A stretch of DNA of 64,000 bases from contig MKVT01000025.1 in assembly GCA_001898935.1 (NCBI GenBank), positions 1 through 64,000 of the forward strand, in the 5' to 3' direction. The notes beneath the pieces are model-generated. The model saw nothing but the letters and a program-made list of their open reading frames with translations, was not told the DNA's origin and searched no databases. This DNA is from Paludibacter sp. 47-17. Its GTDB lineage: Bacteria; Bacteroidota; Bacteroidia; Bacteroidales; Paludibacteraceae. Positions 17,098-26,039 of the stretch are shown here, piece by piece. The first letter of the stretch is position 1, and every line of letters begins with the position of its first letter. Both the position numbers and the translations under genes were made by a program.

Positions 17098-18645
17098 ATG
17101 AAGAAAGACAGAATTCTTTGGGCAGATGATGAAATTGATTTATTGAACGTTTATGTGCTTTTTCTGGAAGAAAAGGGCTACGAAGTGGTGACTGCCACCA
17201 ACGGAAAGGATGCCGTCGACCTCTGTAAAAAGGAGAGTTTCGACATTATTTTCCTCGACGAAAACATGCCGGGACTCAGCGGATTGGAAACCCTTGCGCA
17301 AATCAAGGAAATCGATCCGGATGTTCCTATGGTGATGATTACCAAGAGCGAAGAGGAGAATATCATGAATATGGCAATCGGGAGTAAAATTGCCGACTAT
17401 CTTACAAAACCGGTGAACCCGAGCCAGATATTGATGACTTTAAAGAAAAACATTCACAAAAAAGAGATCGTTACCGAGCACGCAACCAGTTCGTATCGCT
17501 CCGAATTCGGCCGTATCGGGATGCAGATCAACGATTCGTTGACCTACGACGATTGGGTGGAAGTGTATAAGAAGCTGGTATATTGGGAACTGGAGCTGGC
17601 CGAAACCGATAGCGGAATGGACGAAATGTTGCGAATGCAAAAAACCGAAGCCAATCATACCTTTACTAAATTTGTGAAGCGCAATTACGAGGACTGGTTC
17701 CGTAATCCCGACAAACGTCCCTTGATGAGTCCCGATTTGTTTAAAACGAAGGTATTCCCGTTGCTCGACGAAGGCGAAAAAGTGTTTTTTGTATTGATCG
17801 ACAATTTCCGGTTCGACCAGTGGAAGATTATTCGTGAAATGCTGTCGGAGTTTTATACCTTTGCGGAAGAAAACCTGTATTCGGCCATATTACCCACGGC
17901 CACTCAATACGCGCGTAATGCGATATTCTCGGGGTTGATGCCGGTTCAAATACAGCAACTCTTCCCCGATTTGTGGGTCGAGGAGGACGAGGATGAAGGT
18001 AAGAATTTGAATGAGAAGGATTTGATTCAGACGCAGCTCAGCCGCTTCCGGAAGAATTATACCTTTTCGTACAATAAGGTAAACGAGTCGTCGTACTGCG
18101 AAAAGTTGATCGAGCGTTTGCCGCAGCTCGATGGAAACCAACTGAACGTGTGTGTGCTTAATTTTATCGATATGCTTTCGCATGCCCGTACCGAATCGAA
18201 GATGATGCGCGAGCTGGCCAACGACGAGCAGGCCTACCGGTCGCTTACTCTTTCGTGGTTCCGGCATTCGGGAACGCTCGAGTTGCTGAAAGCCATTTCA
18301 CGCCGCGGGTATAAGGTAGTGCTGACTACCGATCACGGTACGATACAGGTAAAGAATCCGGTAAAGGTAATCGGCGATAAGAATACCACGGTGAATTTGC
18401 GCTACAAGGTGGGCAAGAATCTGAGTTATAACAAGAAAGAAGTATTTGAAATTACCGATCCGAAACGGGTGGGCTTACCGAGTCCGAATGTAAGTTCGAC
18501 CTATATTTTTGCAGGCAACGACGATTTTTTTGCGTATCCCAACAATTATAATCATTATGTGAGCTATTACCGGAATACATTTCAACACGGAGGCATTTCG
18601 CTCGAAGAGATGCTTATTCCGCTGGTGGTGATGCAACCCCGGTAA
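17098..18645 (+). CDS. porX: PorX, T9SS response regulator with PglZ phosphatase-fold domain
   Basis: The 515-residue protein has an N-terminal receiver domain with the phospho-acceptor in IFLDENMP (Asp54) and a conserved Lys in LTKPVN (Lys104). A helical linker leads to a C-terminal PglZ/alkaline phosphatase-like domain. There the metal-site motifs are visible: IDNFRFD (Asp235), ILPTATQ with Thr267 and Thr269, TTDHGT and QHGG near the end. This is the domain order of PorX, which regulates type IX secretion with the PorY kinase and acts on nucleotide substrates in studied homologues. No porY is seen in this window. It follows the porW/sprE-like gene by 6 bases. Confidence 0.92.
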   Translation: MKKDRILWADDEIDLLNVYVLFLEEKGYEVVTATNGKDAVDLCKKESFDIIFLDENMPGLSGLETLAQIKEIDPDVPMVMITKSEEENIMNMAIGSKIADYLTKPVNPSQILMTLKKNIHKKEIVTEHATSSYRSEFGRIGMQINDSLTYDDWVEVYKKLVYWELELAETDSGMDEMLRMQKTEANHTFTKFVKRNYEDWFRNPDKRPLMSPDLFKTKVFPLLDEGEKVFFVLIDNFRFDQWKIIREMLSEFYTFAEENLYSAILPTATQYARNAIFSGLMPVQIQQLFPDLWVEEDEDEGKNLNEKDLIQTQLSRFRKNYTFSYNKVNESSYCEKLIERLPQLDGNQLNVCVLNFIDMLSHARTESKMMRELANDEQAYRSLTLSWFRHSGTLELLKAISRRGYKVVLTTDHGTIQVKNPVKVIGDKNTTVNLRYKVGKNLSYNKKEVFEITDPKRVGLPSPNVSSTYIFAGNDDFFAYPNNYNHYVSYYRNTFQHGGISLEEMLIPLVVMQPR

Positions 18646-18660
18646 GCAATTTTTTAAAGA

Positions 18661-19617
18661 ATGAGAACATATACAAACGTACACGATCTGGGCGATCTGA
18701 AGGCTGCGGTAAGAGAAGCCCTGGAAGTAAAAGCCAACCGCTACAGTTATAAATCGCTGGGTACCGATAAAACCCTGTTGATGGTATTTTTCAATTCGAG
18801 CCTGCGTACCCGCTTGAGTACCCAAAAAGCGGGAATGAACCTGGGTATGAATACCATGGTACTCGATATCAATCAGGGCGCCTGGAAGCTCGAAACCGAA
18901 CGGGGGGTGATTATGGACGGCGACAAGCCCGAGCACATTCTGGAAGCTATTCCGGTGATGGGAGCGTATTGCGATGTGATTGGCGTTCGTGCTTTTGCCC
19001 AGTTTGAGGATAAGGATTTCGACTACAGCGAAACCCTGTTGAATCAGTTTATACAATATTCGGGGAAGCCGGTTTTCAGTATGGAAGCTGCTACGGGGCA
19101 TCCTTTGCAGGCCTTTGCCGACCTTATCACCATCGAAGAGTATAAAACGAAGGAGCGCCCGAAAGTGGTGCTTACCTGGGCTCCGCATCCGCGCGCATTA
19201 CCACAGGCGGTTCCTAACTCCTTTGCCGATTTCATGAACGAGGCGGATGTTGAATTCGTGATCACCCATCCCGAAGGTTACGAATTGCCGGAGCAGTTCG
19301 TGCGCGGTGCCCGGGTGGAATACGATCAGATGAAGGCGTTTGAGGGAGCCGATTTTATATATGCCAAGAACTGGGCGGCATTTCAGGACCCCCATTACGG
19401 TAAAATACTGAGCACCGACCGGAGCTGGACGGTGAGCGGACGGCAAATGGCCGTTACCAACGACGCCCGTTTCATGCACTGCCTGCCGGTGCGTCGCAAC
19501 ATGATCGTCACCGACGAAGTGATCGAAAGTCCCCGCTCCATCGTGATTCAGGAAGCCGCCAACCGTGAAATTTCGGCCCAGGTGGTTATTAAGCGAATGC
19601 TCGAAGCCAATCTATAA
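18661..19617 (+). CDS. argF': N-succinylornithine carbamoyltransferase
   Basis: The 318-residue enzyme transfers a carbamoyl group to the N-acylated ornithine intermediate of arginine synthesis. The carbamoyl phosphate motif appears as SLRTR (residues 47-51) in place of the usual STRTR, and the HCLPVRR active-site motif is present. Residue 90 is Pro (DGDKP). This is the residue that distinguishes the succinylornithine enzyme of Bacteroides fragilis from the acetylornithine enzyme of Xanthomonas, which has Glu there. I therefore favour succinylornithine as substrate. It sits 15 bases after porX and shares a direction with argB and the M20 deacylase. Confidence 0.9.
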   Translation: MRTYTNVHDLGDLKAAVREALEVKANRYSYKSLGTDKTLLMVFFNSSLRTRLSTQKAGMNLGMNTMVLDINQGAWKLETERGVIMDGDKPEHILEAIPVMGAYCDVIGVRAFAQFEDKDFDYSETLLNQFIQYSGKPVFSMEAATGHPLQAFADLITIEEYKTKERPKVVLTWAPHPRALPQAVPNSFADFMNEADVEFVITHPEGYELPEQFVRGARVEYDQMKAFEGADFIYAKNWAAFQDPHYGKILSTDRSWTVSGRQMAVTNDARFMHCLPVRRNMIVTDEVIESPRSIVIQEAANREISAQVVIKRMLEANL

Positions 19618-19640
19618 TATTAAAAAACGTAACAACGACA

Positions 19641-20165
19641 ATGACAATTGAACAAGTGATCGCATCGATCCGCAACGTGCCCGATTTTCCGAAACCAGGG
19701 ATTCAGTTTAAAGATATAACTACGGCCATGAAAGACCCGGAGGTACTCCGTTTCATTGCCGATGAGCTCTATGCCTATTATAAGGACCGGGGCATCACCA
19801 AGGTAGTGGGGGTCGAAAGCCGCGGCTTCGTGCTGGGGAGTATCCTGGCTTATAAGCTGGGAGCCGGTTTTGTGCTGCTTCGCAAGCCCGGTAAGCTTCC
19901 TGCCGAAACATTCCGGGTGGAATACTCGTTGGAATATGGGGTCGATGCCCTCGAAATCCATAAGGATGCTATCAGTGAGGATGATGTGGTGCTGTTGCAC
20001 GACGATTTACTGGCCACCGGAGGAAGTGCGGGCGCTGCTTTGCAACTTATCGACAAGTTTAAACCTGCGCAGGTGCAGGTGAGTTTTCTTATCGAACTCG
20101 ATTTCCTGAAAGGACGTGAGAACCTGCCGGAAGGTGTTGATGTACATACAATGATCCATTTTTAA
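19641..20165 (+). CDS. apt: adenine phosphoribosyltransferase
   Basis: The 174-residue salvage enzyme joins adenine and PRPP to make AMP. It has the APT opening DFPKPGIQFKDIT, the VGVESRGFVLG region, RKPGKLP and a PRPP loop read as HDDLLATGGSAGA. It begins 23 bases after argF' and abuts argB directly. Confidence 0.94.
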   Translation: MTIEQVIASIRNVPDFPKPGIQFKDITTAMKDPEVLRFIADELYAYYKDRGITKVVGVESRGFVLGSILAYKLGAGFVLLRKPGKLPAETFRVEYSLEYGVDALEIHKDAISEDDVVLLHDDLLATGGSAGAALQLIDKFKPAQVQVSFLIELDFLKGRENLPEGVDVHTMIHF

Positions 20166-20942
20166 ATGAAACAAGAACTTACGATAGTAAAGGTGGGCGG
20201 TAAAATCGTGGAGGAGCCTGCCAGCCTGCAGCAACTGCTTGCCGGGTTTTTAAAGATTAAGGGCCACAAGCTGCTGGTGCATGGTGGCGGTCGCTCGGCC
20301 ACGGCGATTGCTGCCAGGTTGGGCATCGAAAGCCGGATGGTGGACGGAAGGCGGATTACCGACGAGGCGATGCTGGAAGTGGTGACGATGGTGTACGGCG
20401 GACTTGTGAATAAACAGATAGTGGCGGCATTGCAGGCGTTGGGCCTTAATGCGATGGGACTCACGGGGGCCGATCTTAATTATATGGTTTCTGAAAAACG
20501 TCCGGTGGGGGCTGTCGACTATGGTTTTGTAGGCGATGTGAAGCTGGTGAACGCCGGTATCCTGGCCGATCTGGTTGCACGTGGAGTGGTGCCTGTACTG
20601 GCTCCGCTTACCCACGATGGCAAAGGTACGCTGCTGAATACCAATGCCGATACGATAGCCGCCGAAGCGGCAAAAGCATTGGCTGCTCATTTTTCGGTAA
20701 CCCTTCAGTATTGTTTCGAGAAAAAAGGAGTATTACGCAACGAAAACGATGATGAAAGTGTTATCGGTAACCTAACGCCCCGGCTGTTTGACGATTATGT
20801 CGCAAAAGGGATTATCCGGGGAGGGATGATACCGAAACTGGAAAATGCTTTTGATGCCCTGCAAGACGGAGTGACCAAAGTGGTGATTACCAGGGCCGAT
20901 TTGGTAGGGTCGACCGAAGGAACTACCATCGAATTAGTATAA
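20166..20942 (+). CDS. argB: N-acylglutamate kinase
   Basis: The 258-residue amino acid kinase phosphorylates the N-acylated glutamate of arginine synthesis. Visible motifs are VKVGGKIV, VHGGGRSAT in the glycine-rich acyl-glutamate site, and a late GGMIPKLENA. In organisms with the succinylornithine enzyme, such as Bacteroides, the substrate is probably N-succinylglutamate. Its start codon follows the apt stop codon without a gap, so the two are translationally close. Confidence 0.94.
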   Translation: MKQELTIVKVGGKIVEEPASLQQLLAGFLKIKGHKLLVHGGGRSATAIAARLGIESRMVDGRRITDEAMLEVVTMVYGGLVNKQIVAALQALGLNAMGLTGADLNYMVSEKRPVGAVDYGFVGDVKLVNAGILADLVARGVVPVLAPLTHDGKGTLLNTNADTIAAEAAKALAAHFSVTLQYCFEKKGVLRNENDDESVIGNLTPRLFDDYVAKGIIRGGMIPKLENAFDALQDGVTKVVITRADLVGSTEGTTIELV

Positions 20943-20959
20943 CGATCAATATCATACGC

Positions 20960-22315
20960 ATGGAGAGACTCACTGTTTTTATTGTCGAAGATGATCCCTG
21001 GTACGGAGAAATCCTGAAACATCATCTTACACAGCAGTCGAATATGGAGGTAAGCCTGTTCACGACTGCGCGCGATTGCCTGCAGGAATTACGCCGGAAT
21101 CCTGATGTGGTATGTGTTGATTACGGATTGCCCGATATGGACGGCGACCGGCTGCTCGACGAGCTTATTTTGCGTATCCCCGACTTGCCCGTGATCATTA
21201 TCAGCGGGCAGGACGATATTTCGGTGGCCGTCAAATTGCTGAAACACGGAGCTCACGACTATTTTCCCAAGGACGATCATACACGCGAACTGCTGCTCAG
21301 AGCCATCCTGAATATTCGCGAAAACTTGCAGTTGAAACAACAAGTCCAGGAGCTGACGCAGAAACTTCAGCTGAGTTACGAAATCGAGAAGGCATTCCCC
21401 GGTAAAAGTTTTGCAATACGTAAACTGGTGGGATTAATCCACAAAGCCGCCGATACCAATGCCAATCTGCTTCTGACGGGCGAATCGGGAGTAGGAAAGG
21501 GAGAAGTGGCCCGTACCATTCACTACAACAGCGACCGGAAACTGAAACCTGTTGTTGAAATCAATGCATCGCTTTTTAATCATGAGAAGCTCGAACGCGA
21601 ACTCTTTGGATACGATAAAGGGGCTTTCCAGGGCGCTTTCTACAATAAATCCGGTAAATTCGAAGAAGCGGCCGGCGGTACCTTGTTGATCGACGATCTG
21701 CACCTGCTCGACCATGCCATGCAGGGAAAATTGCTGCAAGTAGTGCAATCGGGAAAATTCACCCGTTTGGGATCCACCGAGCAACGCCCGGTAGAGTTCA
21801 GGCTGATGGGCGCAGTGCCGGTCGATATTGTTGAGGAAGTACGGGAAGGCCGTTTCCGTGAGGACCTTTATTTTGTCATGCACGGCATGTCGATCGAGGT
21901 TCCTCCCTTGCGCGAACGGGGGAAGGATATTTTGATTTATGTACGCCGGTTTATTCGCGAATACAGCAATGCCAATAAAAAGCGTAAAATATTCATTTCG
22001 CCGGAGGCCGAAGATAAATTGCTTCATTATCATTACCCGGGCAATTTGCGCGAACTGAAAAGCACGATCGATACCGCCTGTGCCATGTGTGCCGATAATA
22101 TGATAAAGCCCGATAATATTGTATTCCACGAAGTGAGTAAGTATACCCAGTTTTCGAACCGCGACAAAACACTGCGTGAGTTCACTGCTGAAATTATTTC
22201 CGATTACCTTAAAAAATACGACCAGGATGTGTTGCTGGTCGCCAAAAAACTCGACATAGGGAAATCGACCATTTATAATATGATGAAAACAGGAGTTATC
22301 GATCTTAACAAATAG
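20960..22315 (+). CDS. NtrC-like response regulator with altered sigma-54 contact loop
   Basis: The 451-residue protein has a receiver domain (Asp54 in CVDYGLPDM), a central AAA+ domain and a C-terminal Fis-like helix-turn-helix (IGKSTIYNMM). The AAA+ domain has an intact Walker A (GESGVGKG, 174-181) and arginine-finger region (FREDLYF). The sigma-54 contact loop reads GAFQGA (221-226) instead of GAFTGA, and Walker B reads LLIDD (242-246) instead of the usual LDE ending. It may still activate sigma-54 RNA polymerase, or may have moved to another role. It lies 2 bases before a hybrid histidine kinase, its likely partner. Confidence 0.9.
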   Translation: MERLTVFIVEDDPWYGEILKHHLTQQSNMEVSLFTTARDCLQELRRNPDVVCVDYGLPDMDGDRLLDELILRIPDLPVIIISGQDDISVAVKLLKHGAHDYFPKDDHTRELLLRAILNIRENLQLKQQVQELTQKLQLSYEIEKAFPGKSFAIRKLVGLIHKAADTNANLLLTGESGVGKGEVARTIHYNSDRKLKPVVEINASLFNHEKLERELFGYDKGAFQGAFYNKSGKFEEAAGGTLLIDDLHLLDHAMQGKLLQVVQSGKFTRLGSTEQRPVEFRLMGAVPVDIVEEVREGRFREDLYFVMHGMSIEVPPLRERGKDILIYVRRFIREYSNANKKRKIFISPEAEDKLLHYHYPGNLRELKSTIDTACAMCADNMIKPDNIVFHEVSKYTQFSNRDKTLREFTAEIISDYLKKYDQDVLLVAKKLDIGKSTIYNMMKTGVIDLNK

Positions 22316-22317
22316 CC

Positions 22318-25140
22318 ATGTATATCCCTCTTAACCCACCTGAAACTGAAAAGTGCCTGCAGATTCGTAAAAATTACGAAACTTTTTTCAATACGCTCGA
22401 CGATTTTTTGTTCGTGCTCGACCTCGAAGGTCGTATTGTGCATTGCAACGAAACGATTTTCAGACGTTTACAGTACACGGCCGAAGAAATCATCGGTTCC
22501 AATGTGCTGAAGATTCATCCGCCCGACCGGCAGAAAGAAGTGATGCATATTTTTATGGAAATGATTGGCGGAAGTACCAGGGTATGTCCCATTCCTCTTT
22601 ATACCAAAGACGCCAGGCAGATCCCTGTCGAAACCACCGTTATAAGGGGCGTATGGGACGATAAGCCGGCTTTGTTCGGCATCAGCAAGGATATCTCCCG
22701 CCTTCAGTTTTCGGAGGAGAAGTTTGCAAAGTCGTTTTATTTCAACCCCACTCCCTGTGGATTCAGCGACCTGGTTACAGGGCAGTATCTGGAAGTAAAC
22801 GACGCCGTATGCGAGTTGCTCGGGTACACCCGCGAAGAACTGGTAGGCAGAACATTGGTGGAGTTGGGGATCATGACTCCGGAGGAAAAGGAGCGGATCG
22901 CTTCCCATGCCGATACAGAGGGGAAACTGGAAAATATTAAAGCTCAATTGCGTACCAAGAGCGGTAAACTCCTGACGGTGCTGAAGAGCGCCGAAAATAT
23001 GCAGGTGTCCGACAAGCAGTACCGGTTTACGGTGTTGAACGATGTTACGGACATGCTCGAAGCGCAGGAGCTGAATGAGCAATATTCGCGGTTACAGGCA
23101 CTGATGATAAAGATTTCGTCGACTTACATCAATATCGAGCTCGATAAGGTGGATGAGATCGTGCAGGAATCGTTGCGTGAAATGGCCGAATTTGTGAGTG
23201 CCGACAGAGCCTATATATTCGATTACGATTTTGAAAAGAACGTATGCAGCAACACTTGCGAATGGTGCAGGGAGGGCATTAGTTCCGAAATCAATAATCT
23301 TCAGAATGTACCGATCGATTTTATACCGAACTGGATTGCATTACATCAGAAAGGCGAAGCTTTTTATATGCCCGACATCAACCTGCTGCCCAACAACGGC
23401 CCGTACAGTGTGCGGGGTATCTTGGAGCCTCAGGGGGTGAAGAGTCTGATTACACTGCCCATGAAGCTGAACGAGGATCTGGTGGGCTTTGTAGGGTTCG
23501 ATTCGGTAAGCGATTTTCATGCCTACAGCGAGAAAGAGCGCGATTTACTGGTGGTGTTCTCGCAGATGCTGGTGAATATTGCCGAGCGTAAACGGCAGGC
23601 GGAAGCATTGATACGCGCGAAGAATGTGGCCGAGGAGGCATCGAAAACAAAAGAGATCTTCCTGGCTACCATGAGCCACGAGATTCGTACACCGTTGAAC
23701 GTGATCACGGGGATGGTGAGGGAGTTGCTGAAACAACGGCTCCCGCCTGCTCAGAAAGCTCTTCTTACCAATGCGAAAAGTGCATCGGTTCATTTATTGT
23801 CGATTCTGAATAATATTCTGGATTTATCAAAAATTGAAGCCGGCGAATTTGTGCTCGACAACTGCGTGTTCGATTTTGCGACTTTGTTGAGGGATGCCGA
23901 AGGCATTATGACACTTCGCGCCCAGGAAAAGCAAATTGACCTGACTCTGTCGATCGAACCGGAAATGGATACGGTGTTTTTTGGTGATGAGGCGCGCATT
24001 CGTCAGGTGCTGATCAACCTCATGGACAATGCGATCAAGTTTACCGAAAAAGGGTCGGTTAACGTGAAAGTATGGCCGGGCTTGATGAAAGATACCTTGC
24101 GGGTGGTGAACGTCGAGATTGCCGATACCGGCGTAGGGATCAGCCAGGAGTTTATGAGTAAATTGTTTTCGAAGTTTACGCAGGAAGAGAACGATAGTCG
24201 TCGTAAGTTCCAGGGTACGGGGCTGGGCATGAATATAGTTCAACACCTGGTGGGGCTGATGGGCGGTAAAGTGGAAGTGCGCAGCACGAAAGGCGAAGGT
24301 ACTACCATTCACTTCAACCTGTTGTTGAGGCAGGCGCGTCACGATCTTTTGCCGGCTCAATCGCGGTATTCGGCCAAAGCGCCCGATTTGACAGGCCGCA
24401 GGGTACTGGTGGTGGAGGATAACGAAATGAACCGGTATGTAGTGCAGTTGAGTTTACAGGCTTTAAATTGTTCGATTTCGGAAGCCGGCGACGGTAAGCA
24501 AGCCCTGGAGATTTTGAAGGATCAGGAGTTTGATCTCATTTTTATGGATGTTCAGATGCCGGCATTGGATGGTATTGAGGCTACCCGCATTATTCGCAAG
24601 GAGCTTAAATTGCAAACGCCGATCATAGCGCTTACGGCCAATGCTTTTAAGCACAATGTGGTCAATTACCTGGAAGCGGGGATGAACGATTATATTGTGA
24701 AACCTTACCTGGAAAAAGATTTTTTTCAGAAGTTGAACCAGTATATTCCCGGTTTACCGGTTTTACCGGTCGAAGAAGCCGAAACACCCTTGTACGACCT
24801 TGCGCATTTGCGGGAGATCTGTAAGCACGATGATGGATTTATGCATACTATGATGCGTATTTTCATTAAAGTGGTCGACGATAGTGTGCCGCAATTTGAA
24901 CAAATGCGATTTAGCCGCGATTTTCCGGGAATACGAAAGCTGGCGCATAAGTTAAAGCCGAGTATCGACAATCTGACGATTGTATCCATTTACGATACGA
25001 TAAGGGTATTGGAAAAGGTGGATCCGGATGTAATGCAACCCGAGCAGATTTTTGCATTGATGGATGAGGTGGTGAAGGTATTGCTGGAAGTGTCGAATCA
25101 GTTAAAATCATACCTCGAGAAGTATGGATCGGGAGTGTGA
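22318..25140 (+). CDS. hybrid histidine kinase with PAS, GAF, receiver and Hpt domains
   Basis: The 940-residue protein has no clear membrane segment, so it is likely a cytoplasmic sensor. In order it shows two PAS domains (about 15-245), a GAF domain (about 260-430) and HisKA with MSHEIRTPLN (about 450-515). An ATPase domain with DNAIKF, DTGVGIS and GTGLGMN (about 560-680), a receiver with FMDVQMP (about 700-815) and a C-terminal Hpt-like helical bundle with AHKLKPS follow. These make a full phosphorelay within one protein, probably ending at the NtrC-like regulator encoded just upstream. The signal sensed is unknown. Confidence 0.92.
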   Translation: MYIPLNPPETEKCLQIRKNYETFFNTLDDFLFVLDLEGRIVHCNETIFRRLQYTAEEIIGSNVLKIHPPDRQKEVMHIFMEMIGGSTRVCPIPLYTKDARQIPVETTVIRGVWDDKPALFGISKDISRLQFSEEKFAKSFYFNPTPCGFSDLVTGQYLEVNDAVCELLGYTREELVGRTLVELGIMTPEEKERIASHADTEGKLENIKAQLRTKSGKLLTVLKSAENMQVSDKQYRFTVLNDVTDMLEAQELNEQYSRLQALMIKISSTYINIELDKVDEIVQESLREMAEFVSADRAYIFDYDFEKNVCSNTCEWCREGISSEINNLQNVPIDFIPNWIALHQKGEAFYMPDINLLPNNGPYSVRGILEPQGVKSLITLPMKLNEDLVGFVGFDSVSDFHAYSEKERDLLVVFSQMLVNIAERKRQAEALIRAKNVAEEASKTKEIFLATMSHEIRTPLNVITGMVRELLKQRLPPAQKALLTNAKSASVHLLSILNNILDLSKIEAGEFVLDNCVFDFATLLRDAEGIMTLRAQEKQIDLTLSIEPEMDTVFFGDEARIRQVLINLMDNAIKFTEKGSVNVKVWPGLMKDTLRVVNVEIADTGVGISQEFMSKLFSKFTQEENDSRRKFQGTGLGMNIVQHLVGLMGGKVEVRSTKGEGTTIHFNLLLRQARHDLLPAQSRYSAKAPDLTGRRVLVVEDNEMNRYVVQLSLQALNCSISEAGDGKQALEILKDQEFDLIFMDVQMPALDGIEATRIIRKELKLQTPIIALTANAFKHNVVNYLEAGMNDYIVKPYLEKDFFQKLNQYIPGLPVLPVEEAETPLYDLAHLREICKHDDGFMHTMMRIFIKVVDDSVPQFEQMRFSRDFPGIRKLAHKLKPSIDNLTIVSIYDTIRVLEKVDPDVMQPEQIFALMDEVVKVLLEVSNQLKSYLEKYGSGV

Positions 25141-25166
25141 GCAGTATAGTGAAATAAATATTAGGA

Positions 25167-26033
25167 ATGAATATGAAGCAATTAATTGTAAGTAGTTTAT
25201 TGATGTGTGCACTAGGATTACATGCGCAGGACGAGTGGCTGTTGTACCCCGGAGGTGCCACCGAGTCGAATCAGATCGAAGCCGCCGAAGAGCATCAGCG
25301 CTCCGACTTTGTGATTAACATTACCAAGCCCCGTATGTATTATTATCCGGCTGCAGTCAATCCTACGGGAACGGCGGTTGTAATTTGCCCCGGCGGAGGT
25401 TACCGGGGGATAGCTGTCGAAAAAGAAGGGATTGAAATCGCGAGGTGGTTCAATTCGAAGGGAGTTTCGGCCTTTGTGCTGTATTATCGTATGCCCAACC
25501 GGCATTACGAAATCCCGGTAAAAGATGCGCTTACGGCCATTGAAAGGGTTAGGAAACAAAGCCGGCAGTTGGGGTTGAATAAAAAACGGATCGGAATCAT
25601 GGGTTTTTCGGCAGGCGGGCATTTGGCGTCCACGGCCGGCACCCAGTTTACGTCGGCCGGTAATCGTCCCGATTTCATGATTCTCGGGTATCCGGTGATT
25701 TCGATGAAAGGAGGTATAACGCATGCCGGTTCGAGAAGTCTGCTGCTTGGCAATGCTCCCGATACGACGTTAATACAGCGTTTTTCCAGCGAAGACAGGA
25801 TCACCCGCCGCACTCCGCCGGCATTTCTGTTTCATGCCCGTGACGATAAGGCGGTACCGGTGGAAAACAGCCGGCTGTTTGTGGAGGCGTTGAAACGCAA
25901 TAAGGTGGAAGGAGAGCTTCAGGAGTTCGAAAAGGGTGGTCATGGTTTCGGGATGCGTCCCACCAATCCCGAGACCGATCGTTGGCCGTTGTTGCTCGAG
26001 AGCTGGATGAAGAAACAAAAGTTGATGAAATAA
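25167..26033 (+). CDS. secreted alpha/beta hydrolase, acetyl-xylan-esterase-like
   Basis: The 288-residue protein has a signal peptide (cleavage likely after LGLHA, leaving Gln first) and an alpha/beta hydrolase fold. An oxyanion region (CPGGGYRG), the nucleophile elbow GFSAGG, the acid in ARDDKAVP and a final GGHGFG histidine are visible. The order matches the BD-FAE/acetyl-xylan-esterase-like group that removes acyl groups from glycans. A peptidase of the same fold is less likely given the short length. It is 26 bases after the hybrid kinase gene and overlaps in transcription with the M20 gene. Confidence 0.85.
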   Translation: MNMKQLIVSSLLMCALGLHAQDEWLLYPGGATESNQIEAAEEHQRSDFVINITKPRMYYYPAAVNPTGTAVVICPGGGYRGIAVEKEGIEIARWFNSKGVSAFVLYYRMPNRHYEIPVKDALTAIERVRKQSRQLGLNKKRIGIMGFSAGGHLASTAGTQFTSAGNRPDFMILGYPVISMKGGITHAGSRSLLLGNAPDTTLIQRFSSEDRITRRTPPAFLFHARDDKAVPVENSRLFVEALKRNKVEGELQEFEKGGHGFGMRPTNPETDRWPLLLESWMKKQKLMK

Positions 26034-26039
26034 GTGTTT

